Part shown: positions 8,311 through 16,937 of the stretch, in pieces
Numbering within the stretch: position 1 is the first letter of the stretch
How the letters are laid out: each line of letters starts with the position of its first letter
Source: CAZQVA01 sp964596685
GTDB taxonomy: Bacteria > Chlamydiota > Chlamydiia > Chlamydiales > VFKH01
NCBI GenBank assembly: GCA_964596685.1
Contig: CAZQVA010000001.1
Location: 121,726 to 185,725 of the forward strand
Length of the DNA stretch: 64,000 nt
Direction: 5' to 3'
Translations under genes and position numbers: made by a program
Notes under the pieces: model-generated
Database searches by the model: none
What the model saw: only the letters and a program-made list of their open reading frames with translations
Told to the model about the DNA's origin: nothing

Positions 8311-9353
8311 GTCAGCACGATGAAGGTAAAAAGAAATCGCTAGAAGCAGCACTAGCACATATTGAAAAGCAATTTGGTGAAGGCTCCATCATGAGTCTCG
8401 GCAAATTCTCCTCGACACGTGAAGTAGGAGCTATTAAAACTGGTGCCATTTCTCTAGATCTTGCCCTGGGAATCGGTGGTGTGCCTAAGGGACGTATTGT
8501 TGAAATTTATGGTCCTGAATCTTCAGGAAAATCCACCTTAGCAACGCACATCGTTGCGAATGTGCAAAAGGCAGGAGGCGTGGCTGCATATATCGACGCG
8601 GAACATGCTCTTGATCCTGGTTATGCCGCGCGTATCGGTGCCGATGTCGAAGATCTCCTCATCTCCCAACCAGATTGTGGGGAGGATGCTCTAAATATTG
8701 CTGAGATGCTAGCGCGCTCTGGTGCCGTGGATGTGATCGTCATTGACTCCGTTGCTGCCCTCGTCCCAAAACATGAACTCGAAGGCGAAATTGGCGATCA
8801 GCACGTCGGTCTTCAAGCCCGCATGATGTCACAGGCTTTGCGCAAACTGACAGCAACACTTGCTAAAACCAATACAACAGCTATCTTTATCAACCAGATT
8901 CGTGAAAAAGTCGGCGTTATGTTTGGCAGCAATGAGACAACAACTGGTGGTCGCGCCCTTAAATTTTACGCCTCTGTACGCCTAGACATCCGACGCATTA
9001 GTGGAATTAAAGTGGGTGAACATGAAATGGGCAACCGCGTGCGCGTCAAAGTAGTAAAAAATAAAATGGCGCCTCCCTTCCGCATCGCCGAGTTTGATAT
9101 TCTCTTCAACGAAGGAATCTCAAAAGAGGGTTCTCTTCTCGATTTGGGAGTGGATTTAGGGGTGATTGAGAAAAAAGGGGCATGGTTGAGCTATAATGGA
9201 CAACGCCTCGGACAAGGTCGCGAAGTTGCGCGCGATGAATTGAAGAAAAATCCTGCTCTGACAGAAGAAATCGAACGCTTGATTATGGCCAAAGCAGATC
9301 AACACCCGCTTGGCCGAGCCATAGCAGCACCTGTCGATGCCCAAGACGAATAA
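8307..9353 (+). CDS. recA: Recombinase RecA
   Basis: The product is 348 aa, with AGGAGA seven bases before the ATG. Walker A GPESSGKST is near residue 70, the NQIREKVGVMFG loop is present, and the C-terminal domain follows. RecA forms the nucleoprotein filament for homologous recombination and repair. It is coupled to serS upstream, and its last 17 bases overlap the next gene. The linkage of serS, recA and a glycosyltransferase suggests housekeeping cotranscription rather than an isolated SOS unit. I saw no LexA-type operator. Confidence 0.98.
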   Translation: MSQHDEGKKKSLEAALAHIEKQFGEGSIMSLGKFSSTREVGAIKTGAISLDLALGIGGVPKGRIVEIYGPESSGKSTLATHIVANVQKAGGVAAYIDAEHALDPGYAARIGADVEDLLISQPDCGEDALNIAEMLARSGAVDVIVIDSVAALVPKHELEGEIGDQHVGLQARMMSQALRKLTATLAKTNTTAIFINQIREKVGVMFGSNETTTGGRALKFYASVRLDIRRISGIKVGEHEMGNRVRVKVVKNKMAPPFRIAEFDILFNEGISKEGSLLDLGVDLGVIEKKGAWLSYNGQRLGQGREVARDELKKNPALTEEIERLIMAKADQHPLGRAIAAPVDAQDE

Positions 9354-10401
9354 ACTTCTCTTCGTCAAACGGAAATTCTCCGCACAAGGGGGTGCAGAGC
9401 TCTATTTAAAGAGCTTATTGCACTCTCTTGGCAGGCATCACGAGCTACATATTTTTGCAGAGCGTTGGCAAGACACCACCCACCTCATTCACCATAAAGC
9501 CACTGTTCTTTCTCTAGGCACTCTCAGCAAAATCTATTCATTTCAACAAGCTTTTAATCGTTTTGACCGCTCTTCTTTTAATGTAACTATTTCTCTTGAA
9601 CGCCTCATGGGCGCCGACATTTATCGCGCAAGTGATGGTTGTCACTATCGCTGGCTACAACTGCGCCAAGAATATGCCTCGTGGATAAAACGCCTCTCTT
9701 TTCTCTTCAATCCCCTTCATCGCTATCTACTTGATCTCGAAAAGCGTATTTTTGCTTTAACACCTCTAATTATCGCCAATTCTGCCATGGTCAAAGAAGA
9801 GATCTTGACTATTGCCCCTCAAGCAAACGTATCCGTACTCCACAATGGTGTCGACCTTACACGTTTTTCTCCGGGTCCACCACTGCACAACACGCATCCT
9901 AAATTATTATTTGTCGGCTCTGGATTTGAAAGAAAAGGACTGGCCACTGCAATCAAAGCACTTGCTGCAATGAAACATCCCACATGCCAGCTCTTTGTGA
10001 TTGGCAAAGGAGATTCAAAGCCCTACCAACAACTTATCGCCCATCACAACCTACAGAAACGCATTCACTTTATTGGCACAACTACCCACATTGAAGAGTG
10101 GTATCGTCAATGTGATCTATTTGTCCTGCCCACGCTTTACGACCCATTCAGCAACGCAACTCTTGAAGCACTTGCCTGTGGACTGCCTGTCGTAACAACT
10201 ACCACGAATGGCGCCAAAGAAATCATCCCCTTCTCCACCATTCTTTCACCCTTTGCTCCACCTCAAGAGTGGGCTGACCGCTTAGAGTGGGCACTTGCGC
10301 ACAAAGATTCCCTTAAGGACATCTCAAGCACAGCAGCTGCACAGCACTCTATTACCCAAGCAGCGCGTGCTTTTGAAGAAAAAATCCATTCGTTTTGCTA
10401 G
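9337..10401 (+). CDS. GT4-family glycosyltransferase (WaaG-like)
   Basis: The product is 354 aa with the GT-B fold. The N-terminal glycine loop reads FSAQGGAELYLKSLL. An acceptor-domain motif is RASDGCHYRW. The C-terminal donor domain carries LLFVGSGFERKGLATAIKAL and the family E-rich signature DPFSNATLEALACGLPVVT. RASDG and GGAE are typical of the LPS core glucosyltransferase WaaG and relatives, so a sugar transfer to lipooligosaccharide or another glycolipid at the inner membrane is likely. The substrate is not known. The gene begins inside the 3' end of recA. Confidence 0.85.
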   Translation: MPKTNKLLFVKRKFSAQGGAELYLKSLLHSLGRHHELHIFAERWQDTTHLIHHKATVLSLGTLSKIYSFQQAFNRFDRSSFNVTISLERLMGADIYRASDGCHYRWLQLRQEYASWIKRLSFLFNPLHRYLLDLEKRIFALTPLIIANSAMVKEEILTIAPQANVSVLHNGVDLTRFSPGPPLHNTHPKLLFVGSGFERKGLATAIKALAAMKHPTCQLFVIGKGDSKPYQQLIAHHNLQKRIHFIGTTTHIEEWYRQCDLFVLPTLYDPFSNATLEALACGLPVVTTTTNGAKEIIPFSTILSPFAPPQEWADRLEWALAHKDSLKDISSTAAAQHSITQAARAFEEKIHSFC

Positions 10402-10518
10402 AGTATTGTTGCAACATCTTTGTAATAGTTAAGTTTTGAAGAATTCACGTATTTCCTTTCAAAATAGGGTAAAAAATTCTAAAATCGGGTAAAACACACA
10501 TTAAATTACCCGTATTAG

Positions 10519-10692
10519 CTAACCTTTACGGCTCTAAAATCCATTCCTTTTTCTATTTCTGATATTGAATGTGCTTGTCCAACCATTAGCAGGGACACTA
10601 TTCGACTCGTTTTAAGGCAACTCAGAGATGAGGACGTTATTATTTCTCAAGGTAAAGGTCGCAGTGCAAAGTGGATACGGAAATTAACTTGA
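10519..10692 (+). pseudogene. Remnant of a winged-helix C-terminal domain (Fic-associated type?)
   Basis: The stop-bounded frame 10519-10692 encodes about 57 residues with no start codon or ribosome-binding site: FSISDIECACPTISRDTI, then RLVLRQLRDEDVIISQGKGR and SAKWIRKL. This is a helix-turn-helix with a wing, of the type found at the C-terminus of many Fic-domain proteins. The N-terminal part is absent and the flanks are AT-rich, so I read it as a decayed gene. The Fic link is from memory of that domain order and is tentative. Confidence 0.5.
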
Positions 10693-10843
10693 AGAAAAAG
10701 TCTATCTCACAAATAACAGGAAAGGAGTTCTTTTAAATCGGGCACTTTATTGTTTCTCAGCCCCTAATGTGATTGAGTATATTTGCCGGTCATAGTAGAG
10801 TGATATCAATAGACAAATATTATTTGAATTTTTGGGGGTACCC
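10693..10843. other. AT-rich spacer between gene remnant and membrane-protein gene
   Basis: Together with 10402-10518 and the remnant this makes a 440-bp stretch without an intact gene. I see no tRNA or strong hairpin. The sequence just before the next gene contains a GGGGG run that serves as its likely ribosome-binding site. Confidence 0.5.
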
Positions 10844-11485
10844 GTGACAACGGAAAAACATTTTCTTATCAAGGAAGCCTTTAAAGAGGGATGGCAGATC
10901 ACTAAATCCCATTTTGGTTTTTTAGCGCTTGTGCTGATTACTTTCTTAGTTGTGCAGGGCATTCCTTTAGCTATTGCTGACTACTATAATATGCATGAAT
11001 CCCTATGGGGGATTGTTTTTTATGTCATCTATCTTGCCGCATCACTAACAATGGGGTTAGGGGCCATTCAAATTATGCTGCGTCTAGTTGATAGAAAAGA
11101 AGCCACGCTTAAAGACCTCTTTAGCTGCTTCCCCTATATCGGACGCTATTTCTTTGGGCAAATCCTCTATTTACTCATTTTGCTTGGTGGCTTAATTTTG
11201 CTCGTATTTCCCATGTTCATTTGGGGTCTACGCTACGCTTATTTCCCCTATTTTATCGTAGATAAACATGTACGCCCTATTCAAGCCCTTAAAGATAGTG
11301 GAGCATTGACATATGGAGCGAAGTGGAAGTTGCTCGGCTTCTTTATTCTAGCTGGCCTACTTAACTTCCTTGGTGCATTATCCATTGTGGGGATCTTTGT
11401 AACTTGGCCATGGACCCTCAGCGCACAAGCTACAATTTTCCGCACTCTTCAAGAGCAATCTACAGTGATTCCTCCTTCAGCATGA
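10844..11485 (+). CDS. Multi-pass inner-membrane protein, unknown function
   Basis: Start GTG 10844 has a G-run five bases upstream. A TTG at 10832 is in frame but lies before that run. The product is about 213 aa with four to five hydrophobic helices (GFLALVLITFLVVQGIPLAI, then VFYVIYLAASLTMGLGAIQI, YLLILLGGLILLVFPMFIWG, LLGFFILAGLLNFLGALSIV). The pattern with a soluble N-terminal helix (LIKEAFKEGWQITKSHFG) resembles DUF975/YciC-like membrane proteins. It overlaps the next gene by four bases, so the two are coupled. No function can be assigned. Confidence 0.7.
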   Translation: MTTEKHFLIKEAFKEGWQITKSHFGFLALVLITFLVVQGIPLAIADYYNMHESLWGIVFYVIYLAASLTMGLGAIQIMLRLVDRKEATLKDLFSCFPYIGRYFFGQILYLLILLGGLILLVFPMFIWGLRYAYFPYFIVDKHVRPIQALKDSGALTYGAKWKLLGFFILAGLLNFLGALSIVGIFVTWPWTLSAQATIFRTLQEQSTVIPPSA

Positions 11486-14139
11486 CGCTCTTCTGCCCAC
11501 ACCCGGCTATACATCCGCTGGAAGCATTATTTCACCCTTCCAGCGTAGCTATCATTGGAGCCAAAGAAGAGATTGATAGCGTTGGAAGAACTCTGATTGC
11601 TAACCTTCTTCAACCCGGTCTCTCACGAAAAATTTATCTCATCAATCCTCAACATGACTACGTACTAGGCCTTCCTTGTTTGCCTAATATCGCAGCTGTT
11701 GGTCATCCAGTCGACCTTGCCATCATTGCAACACCTCCTGCAACTGTTCCTCAATTGGTTGCAGAGTGCGCAGCAGCCAATGTCAAAACGCTGATCATTC
11801 TAACAGCTGGCATTAAAGAGTCAAAGATAGAGGATGAATTAATCACTGCCGTACAGAAGGCTCGCCAAGATAGTGATATGCGGATTTTAGGGCCCAATTG
11901 CCTTGGAGTTATGTGCCCTTTAGCTTCACTAAATGCTACATTTGCTCCTCAAATAGCAAAGGATGGCCATATCGCTTTCATTAGTCAGTCAGGAGCTATG
12001 TGCACAGCGGTACTTGATTGGAGCCTCAAGAAACAATTTGGGTTCAGTGGCTTTGTTTCCATTGGTGCAATGATCGATATTAACTGGGCTGATCTACTCG
12101 ATTATTTTGGCAAGGATCCGTCAACACACAGCATCCTGATTTATATGGAAAGCATTGGAAATGCCAGGGATTTTCTTGCTATCGCCAAACGTGTGGCACA
12201 ACGCAAACCCATCATCCTGATCAAAGCTGGTAAAAGTGACTCTGCCGCAGAAGCTGCCGCCTCACATACAGGGGCGTTAACTGGCAATGATCGCGTCTTT
12301 GATATCGCTATGCGTAGAGTCGGAATTTTACGCGTCGAGAGTATTGGAGAGCTGTTCGATATGGCACTTGTACTGGCTAAGCAACCAGCTCCACAAGGCC
12401 CTTGTCTCACAATTATTACGAATGCTGGTGGACCTGGTGTCCTTGCTACAGATGCAGCTGTTCTATGTGGCGCAAAAATGACGCAACTTTCTAAGGAAGT
12501 CACGCAACAACTCAGTCAATTTCTTCCACAATCATGGAGCCATAGCAATCCCATTGATCTTGTGGGCGATGCACCACCCGAGAGATTTTTAGAAGCATTA
12601 AAAATTATCGCACATGACAATGCCACAGATGCACTTCTTGTTATACTAACCTTGCAAAGTGTCACCAAACCCAAGAAAATCGCTGAAATTCTCGTTGAAT
12701 TCTCCCAAAATTATCACAAACCCATCTTTGCAAGCTGGATGGGAGGAAAAAATGTGGAAGAGGCCATTCATATTCTCCAAACTCACCAAATTCCCACCTT
12801 TGCTTTTCCTGACAATGCAGCACGCCTCTTTGCTAAGATGTGGCGCCAAAAAGCTGGCTTAGAAGCACTTAGGGAAAATTTTTATACTCCCCTGCACGAA
12901 GAGGTTCATCTACAGAAAAAGCAAACAGCTTTAGCGGCGCATACGTTTTTAGCCTCGATTTTAGAACAGGGACGCACATTACTGACAGAACAAGAGTCTA
13001 AGCATCTCTTTTCTTTGTATAACCTCCCCGTTGTGCGCACGGAAATCGCCTCGCACCCTGAAGAAGCCATTCAATTAGCGGCAAAAATTGGCTACCCCGT
13101 CGTTCTCAAACTAAATTCCCGACTGATTGCGCATAAAAGTGATCAGGGAGGGGTGATTCTCGATATTAAAACGCCTAAAGATGTGGAAGAAGCGTGGAAT
13201 GAAATCAAAAGCCGCTTTACCAAGGAGGAGTTCCAAGGTGTGAGCGTTCAACCAATGATTGAAAAAGATGGCTATGAACTGATTTTAGGAAGCTCTCTAG
13301 ACCGTGAGTTTGGTCCTGTCATGTTATTTGGTATGGGGGGACAATTAGTAGAAATTTTAGAAGATACCGCCATTGCTCTACCCCCTCTTAATAGTCGCTC
13401 AGCTCAAGAGCTACTCGAAAAAACGCGCATCTCCAAAGCCTTCCATGGTATACGCGGCCGCCCTGCTATTAAAGAAGAAGAGCTTATCTCTACTCTAGTC
13501 AAGTTCTCTGAATTAATTGCTGAACAACCTCTTATCAAAGAATGTGATATCAACCCCCTGCTAGCAACTGCAAATGGACTCCTTGTACTTGATGCCCGTG
13601 TCTTACTGGCACCTTCTGAACAAAATCGCTGTCAACTCGTCATTCGCCCTTATCCTGAAGAATACAAACAAGTCTATCTGAACTGCACCATCAGACCCAT
13701 TCAAATGGGTGATATCGACTCTATTAAAGATTTTCTAAGCCATCACAACACATGGAGTTCCCAAATCCCTGAGGCTGAATGGTTATGTGCATGCAATGAT
13801 GATTATTCTTTAACGTTTATTGCAGAAGATCCCATGCATGCTGCACCAATTGCCCTTTTCTCCATCGAACGTCTCTATGGCACTAAGGATGCATTTTTTT
13901 GGCTCTTTAGTTCCGTAGAAACATTTACCTTCATTCAGCAACTTCTCAACCATGCTCAAACGATTGCCATCAAAGAAGGCCTCCAGAGCTTAAAAATGTT
14001 TGTCAACACTGAAGATCCTCTCTGGGAGCATTTTAAAAATCATTATAACTTTAGTGGTCACGTGACAGATGAAGAGCTTTATGAACTTGTCACCCTGCCT
14101 CTTCATGAAAAGGATTTACAAGCCTCTTGCAAAATCTAG
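11482..14139 (+). CDS. ADP-forming acyl-CoA synthetase with C-terminal GNAT-like domain
   Basis: The start is taken as ATG 11482, which overlaps the upstream stop (ATGA). The product is 885 aa. Domain order: CoA-binding Rossmann domain (PSSVAIIGAKEE), succinyl-CoA-ligase-like domains with the phospho-His motif SHTGALTG (His262), an ATP-grasp domain (about 500-690, GYPVVLKLNSRLIAHKSD), and a 170-residue tail starting TIRPIQMGD that looks like a GNAT fold. The layout matches PatZ/Pat protein acetyltransferases. Here the histidine is retained, while the acetyl-CoA loop of the tail is not recognisable. It may therefore be a working synthetase (acyl-CoA + ADP + Pi to acid + ATP) with a decayed acetyltransferase. 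Confidence 0.85.
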   Translation: MTLFCPHPAIHPLEALFHPSSVAIIGAKEEIDSVGRTLIANLLQPGLSRKIYLINPQHDYVLGLPCLPNIAAVGHPVDLAIIATPPATVPQLVAECAAANVKTLIILTAGIKESKIEDELITAVQKARQDSDMRILGPNCLGVMCPLASLNATFAPQIAKDGHIAFISQSGAMCTAVLDWSLKKQFGFSGFVSIGAMIDINWADLLDYFGKDPSTHSILIYMESIGNARDFLAIAKRVAQRKPIILIKAGKSDSAAEAAASHTGALTGNDRVFDIAMRRVGILRVESIGELFDMALVLAKQPAPQGPCLTIITNAGGPGVLATDAAVLCGAKMTQLSKEVTQQLSQFLPQSWSHSNPIDLVGDAPPERFLEALKIIAHDNATDALLVILTLQSVTKPKKIAEILVEFSQNYHKPIFASWMGGKNVEEAIHILQTHQIPTFAFPDNAARLFAKMWRQKAGLEALRENFYTPLHEEVHLQKKQTALAAHTFLASILEQGRTLLTEQESKHLFSLYNLPVVRTEIASHPEEAIQLAAKIGYPVVLKLNSRLIAHKSDQGGVILDIKTPKDVEEAWNEIKSRFTKEEFQGVSVQPMIEKDGYELILGSSLDREFGPVMLFGMGGQLVEILEDTAIALPPLNSRSAQELLEKTRISKAFHGIRGRPAIKEEELISTLVKFSELIAEQPLIKECDINPLLATANGLLVLDARVLLAPSEQNRCQLVIRPYPEEYKQVYLNCTIRPIQMGDIDSIKDFLSHHNTWSSQIPEAEWLCACNDDYSLTFIAEDPMHAAPIALFSIERLYGTKDAFFWLFSSVETFTFIQQLLNHAQTIAIKEGLQSLKMFVNTEDPLWEHFKNHYNFSGHVTDEELYELVTLPLHEKDLQASCKI

Positions 14140-14187
14140 TATCGGGTATCTACAGAGGGCTTGTCTATTTACTGGAGTTTTTGCCTA

Positions 14188-14216
14188 TTGATCAGTATAA
14201 TTTTGTTTTGTATAAT
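14188..14216 (+). promoter_or_regulatory. Sigma70/sigma66-type promoter of ldh
   Basis: TTGATC (14188-14193) and TATAAT (14211-14216) are separated by exactly 17 bp and followed by an AT-rich stretch. AGGAG at 14249-14253 is the ribosome-binding site for GTG 14264. It is one of the best consensus promoters in the window. Confidence 0.7.
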
Positions 14217-14263
14217 ATTAAAAACGTTTTAACAAAAGCCTGACAAATAGGAGCCTTTATCCA

Positions 14264-15343
14264 GTGAGTACAAAAGAAGCCCCGTCCAATTGCAAAATTA
14301 TTGAAATTAAACGCCCAGAATGCGGTTTACATGCGATTATCGCATTAGATGATCTGACAATGGGCCCCGCACTTGGTGGCACACGTATTTTCCCTTATGC
14401 AAATGTCGATGATGCAAAACGCGATGTAATGCGTCTTGCAAGAGGCATGACATATAAATCTGCGTTGGCTGAAACTGGTTTTGGAGGTGGTAAAAGCGTA
14501 ATTATTGCGGATCCACGCACACAAAAGACTCCTGAATTACTTCAAGCATTTGCTGCAGGTGTCCACGACCTTAACGGAGACTATATCTGTGCAGAGGATG
14601 TAGGCAGCTCAACTGAAGATATGAAGCTTATTCGCCAAATCACCCCCTACGTCGTAGGCTTACCTCATACAAATAGCAGCGGTGATCCCAGTCGCTTTAC
14701 CGCATGGGGAGTCCTGGCAGGGATTCGCGCGGTAGCTCACCATCTGTGGGGCGTTGATTCCCTACGCGGTAAGACAGTGGCAATTCAAGGACTAGGCGCT
14801 GTTGGTGAAAAATTGGCAGAACACCTCTTCTGGGAAGGTGCCCACCTTATTTTAGCTGATATCGACCAAAAAAAGGCGCAACATCTGGCAGATCGTTACT
14901 GGGCGCGCGCTACTCAACCATCAGAAATCCTTTCAGTAGAATGTGATATTTTGGTACCCTGTGCAATGGGCGGCATCCTTACTGAAAGTGTGCTCGATCA
15001 ACTCAAATGCCAAGCAATTGCAGGAGCTGCGAATAATCAACTACTCCATGATGGCATTGGAGAGGAGTTAAAGAACAAGAAAATTCTATATGCTCCCGAC
15101 TTTGTGATCAATGCGGGAGGGATTATCAATGTCTCTTATGAATTGTCCCATAAGGGATATCACCCTCACGACGCACAAGAAAACGTCTCACGCATTTATG
15201 ACACATTAAAAGAAATATTTAAACGCGCTGAAGCACACGACCAATCCACTGCAGCAACAGCTGTTGAATTGGCTAAGCACAAGCTCAAACATGGAATTGG
15301 ACGCCGCTCGCTAGCTCCGCGTTTTCCAAACTTTACTTGGTAA
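14264..15343 (+). CDS. ldh: Leucine dehydrogenase (Glu/Leu/Phe/Val dehydrogenase family)
   Basis: The product is 359 aa with a GTG start. The dimerisation/catalytic domain has MTYKSALAETGFGGGKSVI with the catalytic lysine. The NAD-binding domain has the GLGAVGEKLAEHL dinucleotide fingerprint. It interconverts branched-chain amino acids and 2-oxo acids with NAD. Length and motifs fit leucine dehydrogenase rather than glutamate dehydrogenase (about 420-450 aa). It has its own strong promoter and is followed after one base by the RMD1-like gene. Confidence 0.93.
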   Translation: MSTKEAPSNCKIIEIKRPECGLHAIIALDDLTMGPALGGTRIFPYANVDDAKRDVMRLARGMTYKSALAETGFGGGKSVIIADPRTQKTPELLQAFAAGVHDLNGDYICAEDVGSSTEDMKLIRQITPYVVGLPHTNSSGDPSRFTAWGVLAGIRAVAHHLWGVDSLRGKTVAIQGLGAVGEKLAEHLFWEGAHLILADIDQKKAQHLADRYWARATQPSEILSVECDILVPCAMGGILTESVLDQLKCQAIAGAANNQLLHDGIGEELKNKKILYAPDFVINAGGIINVSYELSHKGYHPHDAQENVSRIYDTLKEIFKRAEAHDQSTAATAVELAKHKLKHGIGRRSLAPRFPNFTW

Positions 15344-15344
15344 T

Positions 15345-16130
15345 ATGAAACCCAGCCAACAAATCACAGCTTACTGTACAGCTTCAGAATATACTTTAGG
15401 AAAACTCGTCAACTTTCTCAAGGAAGAGGGCCTCCAGCCTGTTCTCTATCGCGACCTGGCCCATCTTGCAACTGCAAGTGGGGACCTCTTCTTTTTTTCT
15501 TATGGTGTAGTAATTTTCTGGGGCCTCGTCGATCATGAGGAATTGGAGTGGCTGGAGAAAATTCGCCCCTTTGAAATTGGCCACCTAAAAACCATCGAAC
15601 ATGATGAGTTCACATTCTCATGGGGACCTTCTTTCCGTATTCATCAAGATGAAATTATCCTACCTACCGAGCAGATTGAAGCTAAAATTGCCGTTTCTTA
15701 TGGCCTTGCTCAATCTGTCAAACTGTTCGGCTTTGAGAATCGCATCCAAACGACCATTGCCAAAACACGTGTTTTGCCAGAAACACTCGCGATTAAGGGT
15801 AAAATCCCCCTTTCACGCAGAGAAATGTCACAAACAGTAGGCGAGCTCTTTATTGAGCGCAATTCCGTCAACTTGCACACCGATATTCTTGATACGCCTG
15901 AATTTTTTTGGGATACTCCAGAACTGGAACCTTTTTATCGATCAATGGTCCAGTATCTCGATGTTAGACCTCGCGTAGAAGTGCTTAACAAGCGCCTAGA
16001 TATTGTTAAAGAGCTCTTAGAGATTTTAAGTAATCAACTAGACCATCAACATTCCTCTCGCCTAGAGTGGATCATTATCTTTCTTATTCTTTTTGAAGTC
16101 GCGATGACGGTTGTTCAACATTTCGGATGA
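15345..16130 (+). CDS. RMD1/YagE (DUF155) family membrane-anchored protein
   Basis: The product is 261 aa. The family signature is FFFSYGVVIFWGLVDHEELEWLEKI near residues 45-70. The middle is helical (SYGLAQSVKLFGFENRI). A C-terminal transmembrane helix follows RLEW (IIIFLILFEVAMTVVQHF). The family includes yeast Rmd1 and Rmd8 and mitochondrial RMND1. Its bacterial role is not settled. The gene follows ldh after one base and overlaps yidD by four. Confidence 0.8.
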   Translation: MKPSQQITAYCTASEYTLGKLVNFLKEEGLQPVLYRDLAHLATASGDLFFFSYGVVIFWGLVDHEELEWLEKIRPFEIGHLKTIEHDEFTFSWGPSFRIHQDEIILPTEQIEAKIAVSYGLAQSVKLFGFENRIQTTIAKTRVLPETLAIKGKIPLSRREMSQTVGELFIERNSVNLHTDILDTPEFFWDTPELEPFYRSMVQYLDVRPRVEVLNKRLDIVKELLEILSNQLDHQHSSRLEWIIIFLILFEVAMTVVQHFG

Positions 16131-16336
16131 GACACCTCTGTATCTTTCTCATCCGTCTCTACCAACTCACTCTTTCCCCATTTATGGGAAATTGCTGCCG
16201 CTTTTGGCCTTCCTGTTCCACATATGGCATCGAAAGTTTCCAAAAATATGGGGTCTTTAAAGGCAGCTGGCTCCTTGTCAAGCGCCTGATCAAATGTCAT
16301 CCATGGCATCCTGGAGGCGTTGATGAGGTTCCTTGA
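16127..16336 (+). CDS. yidD: Membrane protein insertion efficiency factor YidD
   Basis: The product is 69 aa. The YidD signature is LIRLYQLTLSPFMGNCCRFW then PSCSTYGIESFQKYG, and the C-terminus is CHPWHPGG. YidD is an amphipathic inner-membrane-associated protein that assists YidC-dependent insertion. Usually yidD lies with rnpA, yidC and rpmH. Here it is coupled (ATGA) to an RMD1-like gene instead, and no rnpA is nearby. Confidence 0.93.
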   Translation: MRHLCIFLIRLYQLTLSPFMGNCCRFWPSCSTYGIESFQKYGVFKGSWLLVKRLIKCHPWHPGGVDEVP

Positions 16337-16394
16337 CACTTTGTTTATAAAGACATTGTAAAATATTCTTCAAGTCTCCTATAACTTTAATTAA

Positions 16395-16416
16395 AGATTC
16401 TTTTGCAAAAGGATCT
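16395..16416 (+). repeat. TTTTGCAAAA-centred palindrome, copy 1
   Basis: A 22-nt near-perfect palindrome (one mismatched pair) matches copy 2 at 16897-16918 over 31 nt (16391-16421 against 16893-16923) with three differences. It lies between yidD and the small gene at 16442. Confidence 0.7.
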
Positions 16417-16441
16417 AAAGTTTTGATTACAAGGAGAGATC

Positions 16442-16858
16442 ATGACAACTCATCAAATAGCAATTACAGAGGCCAATGCCCCATTTTTTTATCAAGCTCC
16501 AAATGTCCCCCATTTTGCGGTGGATACGAGCCAACTAAAGACGTCAAAAGGCTGGCAATTTAAGATTACCTATTTTTCGGGACCTTTTAGAAGCGGAGTC
16601 CTCCAAGGCGATCAAGGCGACCCAGCACCAATTACCGAGGAAAAAGCCTTACACAATTTTTTTTCACGCTTTAATCAGTTGGTCCATGAACAAGACTATT
16701 GCGTTTTATTTGAAGCCATTAATCTGACAAATAATGATTCAGGTAAGACACAAGATCTTCTCTCGCTGTTTAACCGCACACTACACCCTGAAGCGGCAAC
16801 AGCCAAAACAATCACTCTATACCTGCATCCTAGCGCATCGAATGTCGATTTTGCATGA
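16442..16858 (+). CDS. Hypothetical protein, 138 aa
   Basis: A strong ribosome-binding site (AAGGAGAG, five bases before the ATG) supports a real gene. The 138-aa product is soluble, with no signal peptide, membrane segment or motif I recognise. The interior (KGWQFKITYFSG, CVLFEAINLTNNDSGKT) looks like a compact beta-rich fold. It is bracketed by two direct copies of the TTTTGCAAAA palindrome, so it may sit in a small exchangeable cassette. No function can be proposed. Confidence 0.65.
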   Translation: MTTHQIAITEANAPFFYQAPNVPHFAVDTSQLKTSKGWQFKITYFSGPFRSGVLQGDQGDPAPITEEKALHNFFSRFNQLVHEQDYCVLFEAINLTNNDSGKTQDLLSLFNRTLHPEAATAKTITLYLHPSASNVDFA

Positions 16859-16896
16859 ATTTCAACGGGGTTCAGTAGAGAGATTTTCTGATTTAA

Positions 16897-16918
16897 AGAG
16901 CCTTTTGCAAAAGGCTCT
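16897..16918 (+). repeat. TTTTGCAAAA-centred palindrome, copy 2
   Basis: A 22-nt perfect palindrome lies between convergent genes. It is followed by ctaaagtcgaactc, a tail also found at 35986-36023. There is no strong T run on either side, so it is not a standard terminator, though it could end transcripts weakly. Confidence 0.75.
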
Positions 16919-16937
16919 AAAGTCGAACTCGCATGGA

